This document shows, one piece after another, positions 24,957-35,000 of a DNA stretch of 64,000 nt. The stretch covers positions 168,102 to 232,101 of the forward strand of contig JACJNZ010000014.1 in NCBI GenBank assembly GCA_014695325.1. The letters run 5' to 3'. The notes under the pieces were generated by a model that was not told the origin of the DNA, ran no database searches, and saw only the letters and a program-made list of their open reading frames with translations. The position numbers and the translations under genes are program-made. The DNA comes from Cyanobacteria bacterium FACHB-502 (GTDB taxonomy: Bacteria > Cyanobacteriota > Cyanobacteriia > Elainellales > Elainellaceae). Numbering within the stretch: position 1 is the first letter of the stretch; each line of letters starts with the position of its first letter.

Positions 24957-25829
24957 GTGGTAAACCTTTTTCTTCCCCGACTACCGCTGCCGCTTGCGGG
25001 CAAAACCGTTCTGGTTACGCGAGCGGCTGGACAATCGAGCCAGTTTACGCAACTGCTCCAGCAGCAGGGTGCAACGGTGATCGAGCTGCCTGCAATCGAG
25101 ATCACGCCCCCCTCAAGCTGGCATGGCTTAGACCAGGCGATCGATCGGCTGCACGAGTTCGACTGGCTGATACTCACCTCGACCAACGCCGTCGATTATT
25201 TCATAGAACGATTAATGGCTCAGGGTAAATCCCTCAGTGTGCTGTATCAGCTCAAAATCGCGGTGGTCGGGCAAAAAACGGCTGCCTGTCTTCAGCAAAA
25301 AGGAATTCAGCCCAATTTTATTCCGCCCAACTATGTTGCTGATTCACTGGTCGAGCATTTTCCCGATCGCGATCGGTTGCCTGAACTAAAGCTGCTGTTT
25401 CCCAGAGTCGAGACGGGTGGACGGGAAGTGCTGGTGAAAGAGCTATCTGCACAGGGCGCAACAGTGGTGGAAGTCGCAGCATACGAGTCGGGCTGTGTTC
25501 GCACGATCGCTCCTGAAATTGCCCAGGCACTGCAAAAGGACGCGATAACCTCAGGCGAAGCTCCCTTGCACATTGATGTAATCACGTTTGCTAGCTCTAA
25601 AACGGTGAAATGCTTTCATCAGCTTGTGCAAAGCATCGCCCCTGCTGCATCTCAGCCGATTCCTTCTCCCCGCACCTGCCTTGCCTCGATCGGGCCCCAA
25701 ACCTCGATCGCTTGTCAGATGTACTTCAAGAGGGTCGATGTAGAGGCAGCCGAGTACACCCTGGAAGGACTCACGCAAGCGATCGGGCAATGGGTTACCG
25801 GAGGAAATTGCTCTAACCGCTATGACTGA
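24957..25829 (+). CDS. hemD: Uroporphyrinogen-III synthase
   Basis: A 290-residue HemD-type enzyme, which closes and inverts ring D of hydroxymethylbilane to make uroporphyrinogen III, the branch point before CobA and towards heme and chlorophyll. Seen: LAGKTVLVTRAAGQSSQFTQLLQQQGATVIELPAIEI, DWLILTSTNAVDYFIERL, KIAVVGQKTAACLQQKGI, LLFPRVETGGREVLVKELSAQGATVVEVAAYES, and VITFASSKTVKCFHQL. The start is GTG with no earlier in-frame ATG close by. Its stop overlaps the coaE start by 8 bp, so translation is coupled. Sequence identity in this family is low but the motif order is clear. Confidence 0.92.
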   Translation: MVNLFLPRLPLPLAGKTVLVTRAAGQSSQFTQLLQQQGATVIELPAIEITPPSSWHGLDQAIDRLHEFDWLILTSTNAVDYFIERLMAQGKSLSVLYQLKIAVVGQKTAACLQQKGIQPNFIPPNYVADSLVEHFPDRDRLPELKLLFPRVETGGREVLVKELSAQGATVVEVAAYESGCVRTIAPEIAQALQKDAITSGEAPLHIDVITFASSKTVKCFHQLVQSIAPAASQPIPSPRTCLASIGPQTSIACQMYFKRVDVEAAEYTLEGLTQAIGQWVTGGNCSNRYD

Positions 25830-26481
25830 TTCAAATCAACCATCGGGGAATTCACGTTCAAATTCTGCATCTTCTCGTCAGCGCATTATTGGCATTACTG
25901 GGGGCGTTGGCATGGGTAAAACAACGGTTTCGGGCTATCTCGCACAAACCTATCAAATTCCGGTTCTGGACGCCGATCTGTATGCCAGAGAAGCCGTTCA
26001 TCCCGGATCGCGGGTGCTGCGCGAAGTTGTCGAACGCTATGGAAAAAGTGTACTCCAGTCAAATGGGCAGCTCGATCGCCGTCGATTAGGCGACATCATA
26101 TTCAGCAGTTCGGCAGAGCGGCTCTGGCTGGAGCAACAGATTCATCCCTACGTGCGCGATCGAATGCAGAGCGATTTACGCCTACTCCCTGCAGACACTT
26201 ATCCGATCGTCGTGCTGGTGATCCCCCTTTTGTTTGAAGCCCGTATGACTGATCTAGTCACCGAAATCTGGGTGGTGCGAACGTTTCCAGACCAGCAGCG
26301 ACAGCGGCTTCGGCAGCGCGATCAGCTTGACTCAGTCCAGATCCAGGCACGGATTGATAGCCAAATGGCGATCGAGCGAAAAGTTCAGCAGGCAAACGTG
26401 GTGCTGGACAATACCGGAACGCTGGAAGACCTGTATCACCAGATTGATGCCCAGATCTGCAAAGCTCAGGACGGTGCTTAA
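25822..26481 (+). CDS. coaE: Dephospho-CoA kinase
   Basis: A 219-residue P-loop kinase that phosphorylates dephospho-CoA at the 3' hydroxyl, the last step of CoA synthesis. Walker A GITGGVGMGKTTVSGYL, VLDADLYAREAVHPGS, LDRRRLGDIIF, EQQIHPYVRDRM, and VLVIPLLFEARMTDLVTEIWVV are all present. The N-terminal 20 residues are Ser/Asn-rich and probably disordered. It overlaps hemD by 8 bp. Its last codons (GAC GGT GCT TAA) are the first unit of a four-copy 12-bp tandem array that runs to the end of the convergent sbcC gene. Confidence 0.95.
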   Translation: MTDSNQPSGNSRSNSASSRQRIIGITGGVGMGKTTVSGYLAQTYQIPVLDADLYAREAVHPGSRVLREVVERYGKSVLQSNGQLDRRRLGDIIFSSSAERLWLEQQIHPYVRDRMQSDLRLLPADTYPIVVLVIPLLFEARMTDLVTEIWVVRTFPDQQRQRLRQRDQLDSVQIQARIDSQMAIERKVQQANVVLDNTGTLEDLYHQIDAQICKAQDGA

Positions 26482-26520
26482 ATAGGTGCTTAAACAGGGG
26501 CTCAAACGGGGGCTTAAACA
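26473..26520. repeat. 12-bp tandem repeat, four copies, bridging two convergent stop codons
   Basis: Units GGTGCTTAAATA, GGTGCTTAAACA, GGGGCTCAAACG and GGGGCTTAAACA lie head to tail. The first includes the coaE stop and the last overlaps the stop of the minus-strand sbcC gene. Confidence 0.9.
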
Positions 26521-29500
26521 GATAACTGAATCTGCGATCCCTGCTCGGTTTTATGAACTTCGATCCGGGTCTGAAACGCCTCTTTCAGGTGGGGAATGTG
26601 GGTGACGGTGAGAATGCAGGCAAAGTCCGGGGCGATCGCATTAATGGCAGCAATTAGCCGATCGCACCCCGCATCGTCCTGCGTTCCAAAGCCCTCATCG
26701 ATAATCAAGAGCTGTAAGGCAGTGCCCGATCGCTGTGCCAAAAGTCTTGCCAGGGCTAAGCGAATCGCAAAATTGACCCGAAACGCCTCGCCGCCGGAAT
26801 AGGTTTCATAAGGGCGCGTGCCCTGGGTATCGCTGATCAAAATATCCAGCGTGTCGATCAGTTTATTGGCAGATTGATGATTCCCTGACTGTGCCGATTT
26901 GCGGCTACGCTGGGTGACAAACTGTACATGAAGCTGGTTTGCGCTGAGCCGTCCCAAAATTTGATTGGCTTCGGCTTCGAGCTGGGGCAGCACGTTTTCG
27001 ATCATGAGGGCCTGAAGTCCGTTTTTGCCGAAGGCTTGCGCGAGTTCCTGATGCACCCGGTACTGGCGGTGCAGGGTTTGAAGCTGTTCGACCAGGGCGG
27101 TTTGCTGATTGCTGAGTACGAGGAGCTGCTGTCGCTGCTGTTCAAGCTTACCCAGGGCGGCAAATTGGGTATCGAGGCGCGATCGTCTCAGCAGCAAATT
27201 TTGCTCGATCGATCGAATGTCTGCTGCAGGATCGGGCGTTTGGGCGAGGGTGTGATCGATCGCCTGAAGCTGGGCGGCAAGGGTTTGAAGGGCCTGGGTG
27301 CGATCGTGCCAGAGTTCGGTCAGGTCACGCATTCGCTGACGCAACTGAGGATAGTGCTGCTGTGCCTGAAGCAGTTCCTGATAGCGCAGCGGGATATCCT
27401 GCGCCTGTTTGAGCGTTTGCCGCAAAGCCGTATGCCGTTCCAGGTCATAGCCGATTTCCTGAATGTGACGATCGATTGCCTCGATTTGCTGCTGCAAGGG
27501 CGAATGGGGAATCTGCTGAAGCTGCTGTTCCAGGGCGGCGATCGTTTTGGCAATGTGCGGTTCGCGTTCGAGGAGCTGGCTTTGTTTGCGCTGAGCCTGC
27601 TTTAGCTCTGCCTGCTTGACTTCTGCCCATCGCCAGCGATCGACCTGTCCCCGTGCCAGGGCATGATTGCGATCGTCGTAGCCGAGTTGGGTAAGCCGCT
27701 GATCCAGTAACCGCAGTTCTTCCTGAAGGTCGGCGGCGTAATCCTGCTGCTGAAGTGATCGTTCCAGATGGATTTGTTCTGATATCACCTGCTGAAGTCG
27801 GGTTTGTGCTTCCGAAACGCCGTAAAGCTGCTGCTGTAACTGTCCGCGCCGCTCCAGAACAGTGCCATACTGCTCTAGCTCGATCTCCACTGCCCGATAT
27901 TCCTGCCGCAAGACGCGAATTTCACGATCGGAGGTCGTGAGCTGCTCCCGAATTACCCAGAGCTGATTGCGGATTTCCTGCTGTTGTGCCTGATGCCGCT
28001 CGATCACCAAATGCCAGTGATCCTCATCCAGAGGACGATCGCACAACGGACAGGGCGGAAAGGCGGAAGGGAATCGAGATTCAATTGCTGCCACGACCGA
28101 GAGTTGCGCGTCTTCGCCGTCGTGGATTGCGGGTCTACTCGCCTGAAGCAATTGCTGAACGCCTGCTTGAATCCCAGATTCGGCGGCATCGTGCTGAAGC
28201 ATTCGCAGTTTGTGATCGAGTTCGGCGAGTTCTCGTTCGCATTTGCGCTGCTGTTCCTGCAAGCGTTCCATAAAGGTGCGCCGCTCCATGCCTTTCTCGC
28301 GAACCTGCTGCTGATAAAGGCGGCGTTTTTCCAGATAGCTGATCTGTTCGGAAACCGTCAGGGTTGCTTTTTGCAGGTGAGGCTGGGTTTGCTGCTGTGC
28401 TTCTAGCTGCTGCCGTAAGGATTGGACTTCCTCAAGACGGGCTGTGAGCTTTGCTTGAGCGCGATCGAGCTGAGTCTGCACTTGCTGTCTGCGCTGTGTC
28501 AGCGGAGAAGCCTGCATCTGTATTTGATCAAGCTGTGCGAGGTGCGATCGCGCCTGCCGGAGTTGTTCCAGTGCCGCTTCGATTTCGGGTGCTCGGCTGA
28601 GAATCTGTCCAATTTCTTGCTGCTGTTGGGCGATCGTCTCTTGCTGTAACTGTGCCTGCCGAAGCTGGTCTTTAATCTGCCCCAGGGCTGCTTGCTGCTG
28701 TTGCTGGAGTTGGCTCCGCTGTGCCAGAGCATTCTGATGCGCCTGAAACTTTGCCGTGAGCTGCTCTTCTTCGCGCTGAAGCTGCTGATATTGGGCGTAC
28801 TGTGCGCCGATCGCCTCCCCGTTTTGCAAAAGCGACTCAAGCTGAAGCTGCTGCTGCTGAAGGGTTTTTAGCTCCTGCTGAAGCCGCTGGCAGTCCTGCT
28901 TTAGGGGATGAACCTGCTGCTGCTGAAGGGTTTGCTGCTGCATCCACGCCTGCCGCTGCTGCTGCAACTGACGCAGTGCTGAGAGCCGATCGCCATCCTG
29001 CTGCTGTTCGGTCTGCAACTGCTGAATGGTGTCGCGTAGGCTGGCTTCGTCTGCTTCTAGACTGGGCTGTGCCAACTGAGCCGCGATCGATTCTAGCGTG
29101 CGTTCCAGCACGGTCATTTCCGCTTTGAGCTGGCGCGATCGTTCTTTTGCCTGCTCGGCTAAATCATCGTACTGTTCTAGCTTGAGCAGATCGGCGAGAA
29201 TTTGCTTGCGATCGGTAGGACGCTTGAGCATAAACTCGTCTGCCCGTCCCTGACGCAAATAGGCGGAGTTGATAAACGTTTCATAGTCCAGCTTCAAATG
29301 CTGCAAAATCAGCTGCTGCGTTGCCCGAATTCCCTTTTCCGTTAAGGTGCGAAATCCATTGGGCGTTGAAATCTGAAACTCTAGCGAACTGGCTTGCCCT
29401 CGCCGCCGGGTGCGAATCACGCGATAGGCGTGCTGCTGATACTCAAACACAAAATCCACCTGGGCCTCGATCGCTCCCTGGTGAATTACATCATCTTCGC

Positions 29501-29675
29501 TCAATGCCCGACTCGCGCCCCAAAGTGCCCAGGCAATTGCTTCTAAAAGCGATGATTTTCCGGCTCCGTTTGCACCACAAATACAGGCAACATTTAAGCC
29601 GCGAAAATCGAGCGTTGCCTCGCGGTAGCTCAGAAAGTTTTTGAGAGTAAGCTGCTGCGGAATCACGGAGAGCAA
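26514..29675 (-). CDS. sbcC: SbcC/Rad50-type SMC-like exonuclease subunit
   Basis: A 1053-residue ABC/SMC-like protein. The N-terminal half-ATPase has Walker A CGANGAGKSSLLEAIAW. Two long Gln/Leu-rich coiled-coil arms are separated by a zinc hook, CPLCDRPLDEDHWH. The C-terminal half has signature TYSGGEAFRVNFAIRLALARLL, Walker B LLIIDEGFGTQD and the switch His in VTHIPHL. With SbcD nuclease it processes hairpins and protein-blocked DNA ends. The arms are extremely Gln-rich, with CTGCTG-type codon runs on the plus strand. No sbcD is adjacent. The gene is convergent with coaE. Confidence 0.93.
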   Translation of the reverse strand: MLSVIPQQLTLKNFLSYREATLDFRGLNVACICGANGAGKSSLLEAIAWALWGASRALSEDDVIHQGAIEAQVDFVFEYQQHAYRVIRTRRRGQASSLEFQISTPNGFRTLTEKGIRATQQLILQHLKLDYETFINSAYLRQGRADEFMLKRPTDRKQILADLLKLEQYDDLAEQAKERSRQLKAEMTVLERTLESIAAQLAQPSLEADEASLRDTIQQLQTEQQQDGDRLSALRQLQQQRQAWMQQQTLQQQQVHPLKQDCQRLQQELKTLQQQQLQLESLLQNGEAIGAQYAQYQQLQREEEQLTAKFQAHQNALAQRSQLQQQQQAALGQIKDQLRQAQLQQETIAQQQQEIGQILSRAPEIEAALEQLRQARSHLAQLDQIQMQASPLTQRRQQVQTQLDRAQAKLTARLEEVQSLRQQLEAQQQTQPHLQKATLTVSEQISYLEKRRLYQQQVREKGMERRTFMERLQEQQRKCERELAELDHKLRMLQHDAAESGIQAGVQQLLQASRPAIHDGEDAQLSVVAAIESRFPSAFPPCPLCDRPLDEDHWHLVIERHQAQQQEIRNQLWVIREQLTTSDREIRVLRQEYRAVEIELEQYGTVLERRGQLQQQLYGVSEAQTRLQQVISEQIHLERSLQQQDYAADLQEELRLLDQRLTQLGYDDRNHALARGQVDRWRWAEVKQAELKQAQRKQSQLLEREPHIAKTIAALEQQLQQIPHSPLQQQIEAIDRHIQEIGYDLERHTALRQTLKQAQDIPLRYQELLQAQQHYPQLRQRMRDLTELWHDRTQALQTLAAQLQAIDHTLAQTPDPAADIRSIEQNLLLRRSRLDTQFAALGKLEQQRQQLLVLSNQQTALVEQLQTLHRQYRVHQELAQAFGKNGLQALMIENVLPQLEAEANQILGRLSANQLHVQFVTQRSRKSAQSGNHQSANKLIDTLDILISDTQGTRPYETYSGGEAFRVNFAIRLALARLLAQRSGTALQLLIIDEGFGTQDDAGCDRLIAAINAIAPDFACILTVTHIPHLKEAFQTRIEVHKTEQGSQIQLSV

Positions 29676-29936
29676 GCCATACGCATATTCATAAGATAAC
29701 AGTACGACTGCACTTTAATACAGCCGAACTTAAGTTGATTAGGAGGATTTGTTGTGATTTGGAAAGTGATTTTTGGGGAAATGAGGGCGGCTCAGTGATT
29801 AAATAGTGCGCTGCGGCGAGTTTATTTTGAGGGGGATTAAGGAATTGGGCGATCGTGGGTTGAATTTAATTAGGGCTGGTATCCGAGTTGCCTGACTCGA
29901 TTGAAACTCGATGGAAAAGGAGTGAAGAAAACTAAG
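29676..29936. other. Upstream region of sbcC, nothing recognised
   Basis: About 260 bp of AT-rich non-coding DNA between the sbcC start and the MITE-like element. No clear promoter or repeat could be assigned. Confidence 0.3.
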
Positions 29937-30082
29937 GGCGTTGCTGAATCATGCAATGAATTTGACTTGAAACGCTCACTAGGGCAAAACTTTCAACGCT
30001 CAAAATCTGCCAGAATTGACCGATTTAGGGAGCTGCCCAGCATAGTCAAACCCAACCGTTTATCCTTTAATTCAGCAACGCC
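29937..30082. mobile_element. MITE-like element with 13-bp terminal inverted repeats
   Basis: A 146-bp stretch bounded by GGCGTTGCTGAAT (29937-29949) and its perfect complement ATTCAGCAACGCC (30070-30082). No coding capacity. A further near-copy of the right end, ATTCAGCAATGCC, follows at 30088-30100. Related left ends occur at 31638 (24 of 25 bases shared with 29939-29963) and at 9643. This fits a non-autonomous element mobilised by a transposase not in this window. No clear target duplication was found. Confidence 0.65.
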
Positions 30083-30206
30083 AAATAATTCAGCAATGCC
30101 AAAGCAGGTTCTTTTCCTGCCGAAACTTCCACCCCTGCTCGATCGTCACTTGTCATGTCATCCGAGATCAGCTGGATTGCAACTCGGAGTTCCTGAAAAT
30201 ATCACG

Positions 30207-30755
30207 ATGTTCAAGATGTTCACGATGTTTAAGTCTTCTCTTCGCAATAGATTTCTTTTAGGGTTAGTCACCGTCGCAGGTTTAACGGCTGCCGTCACGC
30301 CTACGATCGCCGCTCAGCTTGAAGCAACGGCTCCCCGGCCTCAAAGGGTAAAAGTTTTCTTTCCCAAAAATCCGCAGCAGCAAAGCGACCTGAGCTATGT
30401 AGAACCTGTGTGGCGACAGGCTCAAACTGCAAGCGTGGCTCGGTTTGCCGTGAGCCAGGTGGTGGCAGGGCCAACTCGCCAGGAAAGACAGCAAGGGTTT
30501 ATCGCACCCCTCACCTTACAGGGCAATTCTAACTGTGGCGGCAGAGACTTCACGCTGTCGATCACTTCAGCAACAGCAAGGCTCCAGTTTTGTCGGCAGG
30601 TGGTGTCAGCCGGAGTGGGGGATGATGCGCGGATAATGAGTTCTCTAAATGCCACGCTCAAACAATTCCCAACGGTTCGATCGGTAGTCGTTCTCGACCA
30701 AAACGGAAACTGTGTGGGAGATATGAGCGGAGAAAACCTTTGCCTGCGCCGCTAA
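30207..30755 (+). CDS. Secreted GerMN-domain protein
   Basis: A 182-residue exported protein. The signal peptide is SSLRNRFLLGLVTVAGLTAAVTPTIAAQ, probably cleaved after the ...IAA segment. The mature part has the GerMN layout: VKVFFPKNPQQQSDLSYVEPVWRQ, ... AVSQVVAGPTRQERQQGF, ... FTLSITSATARLQF, ... VVVLDQNGNCVGD. GerMN domains occur in spore-germination and cell-wall proteins; in cyanobacteria they are lipoprotein-like or secreted proteins of unknown role. Three closely spaced ATGs (30207, 30216, 30225) could start it; the frame is open further upstream, but that part is the MITE. Its stop overlaps the stop of the convergent CDF gene. Confidence 0.75.
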   Translation: MFKMFTMFKSSLRNRFLLGLVTVAGLTAAVTPTIAAQLEATAPRPQRVKVFFPKNPQQQSDLSYVEPVWRQAQTASVARFAVSQVVAGPTRQERQQGFIAPLTLQGNSNCGGRDFTLSITSATARLQFCRQVVSAGVGDDARIMSSLNATLKQFPTVRSVVVLDQNGNCVGDMSGENLCLRR

Positions 30756-31531
30756 GCCTGCGAAGAACGACGCAACGCCTGCAAACTTTCACGCAAAAAG
30801 GGCAGTGTGCTCACAGCAATAAAGGCAGCAGCAAGTAAGCTCACGATCGCATCTGCCCATTCCCAATGAAACACCAAAATTAATAGAGCGGAGATAACGA
30901 CGGCGATCGAACTCACGGTATCGGCGAGAATGTGTAAAAACGCGCCGCGAACATTCAAATCAGAATGGCTGTGAGCATGAAAAAGACGAACAGTGAGCAA
31001 ATTAAACAGCAACCCAACGATCGCCGTCAGCAGCATCGCTTCGCTCACGATCGCAGTATGGCTCTGAAACCGATCAATCGCTTCCCAGGCAACCCAGCCT
31101 GCCAACACCAGTAGCCCAATCCCATTGGCGATCGCAGCCAGCACTTCCGCCTGTCGAATATTCAGAAAAGACGGGTGACGGTTTGCTAACTGCGCCACAC
31201 AGGTTGCCAGCAGCGATAGCCCCATTGCCAGACAGTCAGACAGCAAATGACCTGAATCGGCAACCAGCGCAAGACTGTGGCTCCACCAGCCCATGCTGTA
31301 TTCAATCAGGGAAAATCCGCCTGTTAAGATCAGCCCCAGCGTCAGCAGTTGCAGCTTGGCGGCAGGGTTAGAATTTTCTTCAGGAATGGGTAATTTTCCT
31401 TGAAGCGGGTCACAGTTCAGGCATTCACAGGGCTGCATCATGGTCGGTAAAGTCACGCTCTCCTCATTGCTGGACGAATTTACTGACGAATCCACTGACG
31501 AATTGAATTTGCGTAAAGTTGCGCTGCTCAA
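30752..31531 (-). CDS. Cation diffusion facilitator (Zn/Co/Cd exporter)
   Basis: A 259-residue CDF antiporter with six predicted transmembrane helices. Both metal-site motifs are HxxxD: ADSGHLLSD in helix 2 and HILADTVSS in helix 5, the pattern of Zn2+-transporting CDFs. A short His-rich loop (FHAHSHSDLN) lies before helix 5. The N-terminus is unusual, with Ser/Asn-rich repeats and four residues CECLNCD that could bind metal. The C-terminal cytoplasmic dimerisation domain is missing or very short, as in truncated CDFs. The stop overlaps that of the GerMN gene by 3 bp. Confidence 0.9.
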   Translation of the reverse strand: MSSATLRKFNSSVDSSVNSSSNEESVTLPTMMQPCECLNCDPLQGKLPIPEENSNPAAKLQLLTLGLILTGGFSLIEYSMGWWSHSLALVADSGHLLSDCLAMGLSLLATCVAQLANRHPSFLNIRQAEVLAAIANGIGLLVLAGWVAWEAIDRFQSHTAIVSEAMLLTAIVGLLFNLLTVRLFHAHSHSDLNVRGAFLHILADTVSSIAVVISALLILVFHWEWADAIVSLLAAAFIAVSTLPFLRESLQALRRSSQA

Positions 31532-32050
31532 AGGTTAGCCTCGATCGGTTCGTCTGGCAATGGTTGGTCTGGCAATGATTGGTTTAGTAACAGTGGATTT
31601 GGAATGGGTTGATCTGGCAGAGGGTTGCTTTGCCGGACGTTGCTGAATCAGGCAATGAATTTCACTGCACAAATTCTTCCCCGTTTCCTACGATTAAACG
31701 ACGGGGTGTGGAAAAAATCTGGCGCATCGTTTAGCAAAGAGCAGTCTTGATGCAACTGGAGGCAGCGGGCTTCAGGGCGTTTTGTATAATAAGTTAAATC
31801 AGGGGAGCTAAGCCGTTGATTGGGGTTTGTTTTATCCCGCTAATTTTTAAACGCAGAATGAAAGGGGCATTTTTTGTCTCATTACGAACTAATCATTCCT
31901 TGGAAAGGCAACATAAGCATATTAGTATCGCCGCTTGCTGTTTAGGTTTATTGTTTATTGATTCACTGTTTAGGTTCTATCATTTGGGTTCACTGTTGTA
32001 AAAGTTTGGGTTCGCTGTTGTAAAAGGGTCATTCGCCAACTGAAAATCTT
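31532..32050. repeat. Repeat-rich 0.5 kb upstream of the multi-domain kinase
   Basis: Contains degenerate repeats based on TGGTCTGGCAATG at 31550-31640, a solo MITE left end at 31638-31662, and a 22-bp unit (TTTGGGTTC ... GTTGTAAAAG) present twice in tandem at 31983-32004 and 32005-32026, just before the kinase start. No credible gene. Confidence 0.7.
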
Positions 32051-35000
32051 GTGGCACCTGCAAATTCGGGCTCCTCGCTTTCGCTTGAGAAGATTCTAGA
32101 GAACATTTCCGCTCTTGCCCTTCAGATTCAACAGTGCAGGGATTTAGAGGAGATTCTACAGTGGGCGATCGCTGATACCAGAAGCCGACTGCAAACCGAT
32201 CGCGTCTTGATCTACTGCTTGCGAGAAGATGGGAATGCTGTCATTGCCTATGAGTCTGCTGGTGCGGAGTGGACACCGCTGATCGGGCAGGTGATTTGTG
32301 ATCGCAGTTTTAATGAAATCTGGGTCGAACGATACCGCCAGGGCGAAGTCGCAGTGATTTGTGACATTCGAGCAGGAGATTTGCCAGCCAGCTCGGCTGA
32401 ACGGTGGGAATGGTTGCAGGGGCAAGCCAATCTGGTCGCGCCGATTGGGAGCCAGGGCAACTTGTGGGGACTGCTGATTGTTCATGACTGCCGCAGCCCG
32501 GGTGAGTGGCAGCCGATCGAAATGCAATATTTGCAGCAGGTCGCGCTTCATCTGGGCATTGCGGTTCAACAGGCAAATTTGCAGCAATCTCAGCAGGGGC
32601 TAGTCGCTGAGCTAGACGATCGCCAACGGCAAATCTATCAGGCATTGCAGACCAGTGAAAATCGTTTGTCACTTGCCTTGAAAGCAGCAAACGCGGGGAT
32701 GTGGCAATGGGATCTGATAACCAATCAAACGTTTTGGTCAGAAGAGAACTACCGCTTGTTGGGCTATGAGCCGCAGATCCATAACCCCAGCTATCAAAAC
32801 TGGCTTAACGCGATTCATCCAGACGATCGAGAAGCTGCCGATCGGTTTGTGACCCAGGCATTAGCAGAAAAACGGAACTGCAGCATAGAATATCGCGTGC
32901 TCTTGCCGGATAACCAAGTGCGCTGGTCTGCTGATATAGGTGAAATTCTATATGACGCAGACGGCAACCCCACGGGCATCATTGGCATTCAGATTGACAT
33001 TACCGAGCGCAAGCGGGTCGAAAACGAACGCAAACAGGCTGAGCTTGCTCTGCAACAGCTTAACCAGGAACTCGAACTTAGGGTGCAGAAACGCACGCTC
33101 GCCCTTCAGCAAAGCGAGGCTTGCTGGCAGTTTGCGCTAGAAGGGGCAGGCGATGGCGTGTGGGATTGGAATATTCAAACCAATCAGATCGCCTTTTCCT
33201 GGCAGTGGGGAGCGATCTTGGACGATGCTGAGCCTGGGGGAATCAAGACACTGGAGGAATGGAATCGTCGAATTCATCCTGATGATCGCGCCTCGTGCAA
33301 CGACAAACTGGCTGACCATCTCAGCGGCAAAACTCCGATTTATCAGAATGAATACCGGGTTTACTGCAAAGACGGCAGCGAAAAGTGGATTCTCGATCGC
33401 GGCAAGGTCGTGGAGTGGACGGCAACGGGCAAACCGCTAAGAATGATCGGCATTCATACCGATATCACCGATCGCAAACAGGCAGAGGAACAGCGACAAG
33501 CCCTAGCCAATCGCCTTAAGCTGGCGGTAGAAGCAGCCCATATGGGGGTTTGGGATTGGGATCTGGTCAACGATTGCCTCGTTTCAGACGATCGCATTCA
33601 TGAACTTTATGGCATTCAGCTGCCTGGAGCAGTCGACTCCTACGCAGCCTGGGAAGCCTGTGTTCATCCTGATGATCTACCGACCCGCCGTGCGGCTATC
33701 CAGCAAGCTCTTGTAGAAAAAACAGCGGTTAAATCAGAGTTTCGGGCAATTTTACCAGACGGAACCCTGCGCTATATCGAATCCTGTACGCTGGTGCTGC
33801 GCGATGCAGCGGGCACTCCGATTCGGATAATTGGCATCGATCTAGATATTAGCGAACGCAAGCGCGTTGACAACGAACGAAAAGCTGCCGAAGCCGCCCT
33901 GCGAGAACAGCAGCAGTTAACTGAGCAAATTGCGGAATCGACTCTGGCAATTTTGTATATCTACGACTTGATTGAACAGCGCAACGTCTACTGTAGCCAG
34001 CAGGTTGAAGCGGTATTGGGATACTCCTCCGCCGAGGTTCAGGCAATGGGTGATCTGCTGTTTGTGCTGCTGATTCACCCCGATGATATGCCCAGAGTCA
34101 TCCAGAATCAGCAGAATTTTTCTCAAATGCAGGAGAATGAGTTTCTCGAAACCGAGTACCGAATGCGGCATAAATCGGGAGACTTTCGCTGGCTACTGGG
34201 TCGAGACAAAATTTGGAACCGCACTCCTGCGGGAAACCCCAGACAGGTGGTTGGCGTTGCCGTTGACATTACTGCGTTAAAGGAATACGAAGCAACGCTG
34301 CATCAGCAGGCAGAACGGGAACGGCTTCTGACCACAATCGCCCAAAATATTCGTAAAACGCTGGATCTAGAGCAAATCCTCGACACGGCGGTCATAGAAG
34401 TTCGGCGGCTGCTTCAGGTCGATCGCGCGATTATTTATCGCTTTGAAGCCGGCTGGAGCGGCTTGGTTGTGGCTGAATCCGTGGCGGAAGGATGGCAATC
34501 GCTGCTGGGCAGGCAGATCACTGATACCTATTTTGCAGAAACCCAGGTACAGCTGTACTTTCAGGGACAAATCACTGCCGTCGATGACATTTACCGTGCC
34601 AGCCTGACTCCCTGCTATCTCGAAATGCTGGAACAAATTCAAGTGCGGGCGTTGCTGGTGGTGCCCATTCTTCAGAACGACCATTTGTGGGGGCTTCTGG
34701 TGGCACATCATTGCCACAACACTCGCCAGTGGGAATCCTTTGAAATGGCATTGCAGGAGCAGTTGGCAACCCAGCTTGCGATCGCTATTCAGCAGTCAGA
34801 ACTGCATCAGCAGGTGCAAATTCTCAACGCTGAATTAGAGTTGCAGGTGCAGGAGCGAACCGCTCAACTTCAGCAGTCTCTCCACTTTGAGGAATTGCTG
34901 AAACGCATTACGGATAAGGTGCGAGACAGCCTGGACGAACAGCAAATCTTGCAGGTAGTTGTCGAAGAGTTAGCCAAGGATTTACCGATCGAAGCCTGCG

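Noticed and set aside
26928..27605. 225-codon plus-strand frame opposite sbcC
   Set aside because: Arises from the Gln/Leu-rich codon bias of the coiled-coil arms; no independent coding evidence.
29901..30206. N-terminal extension of the GerMN gene
   Set aside because: The extension runs through the MITE-like element and would put about 100 polar residues before a clear signal peptide.
31816..32001. 61-codon ORF before the multi-domain kinase
   Set aside because: Ends in the tandem repeat; no family features and weak start.
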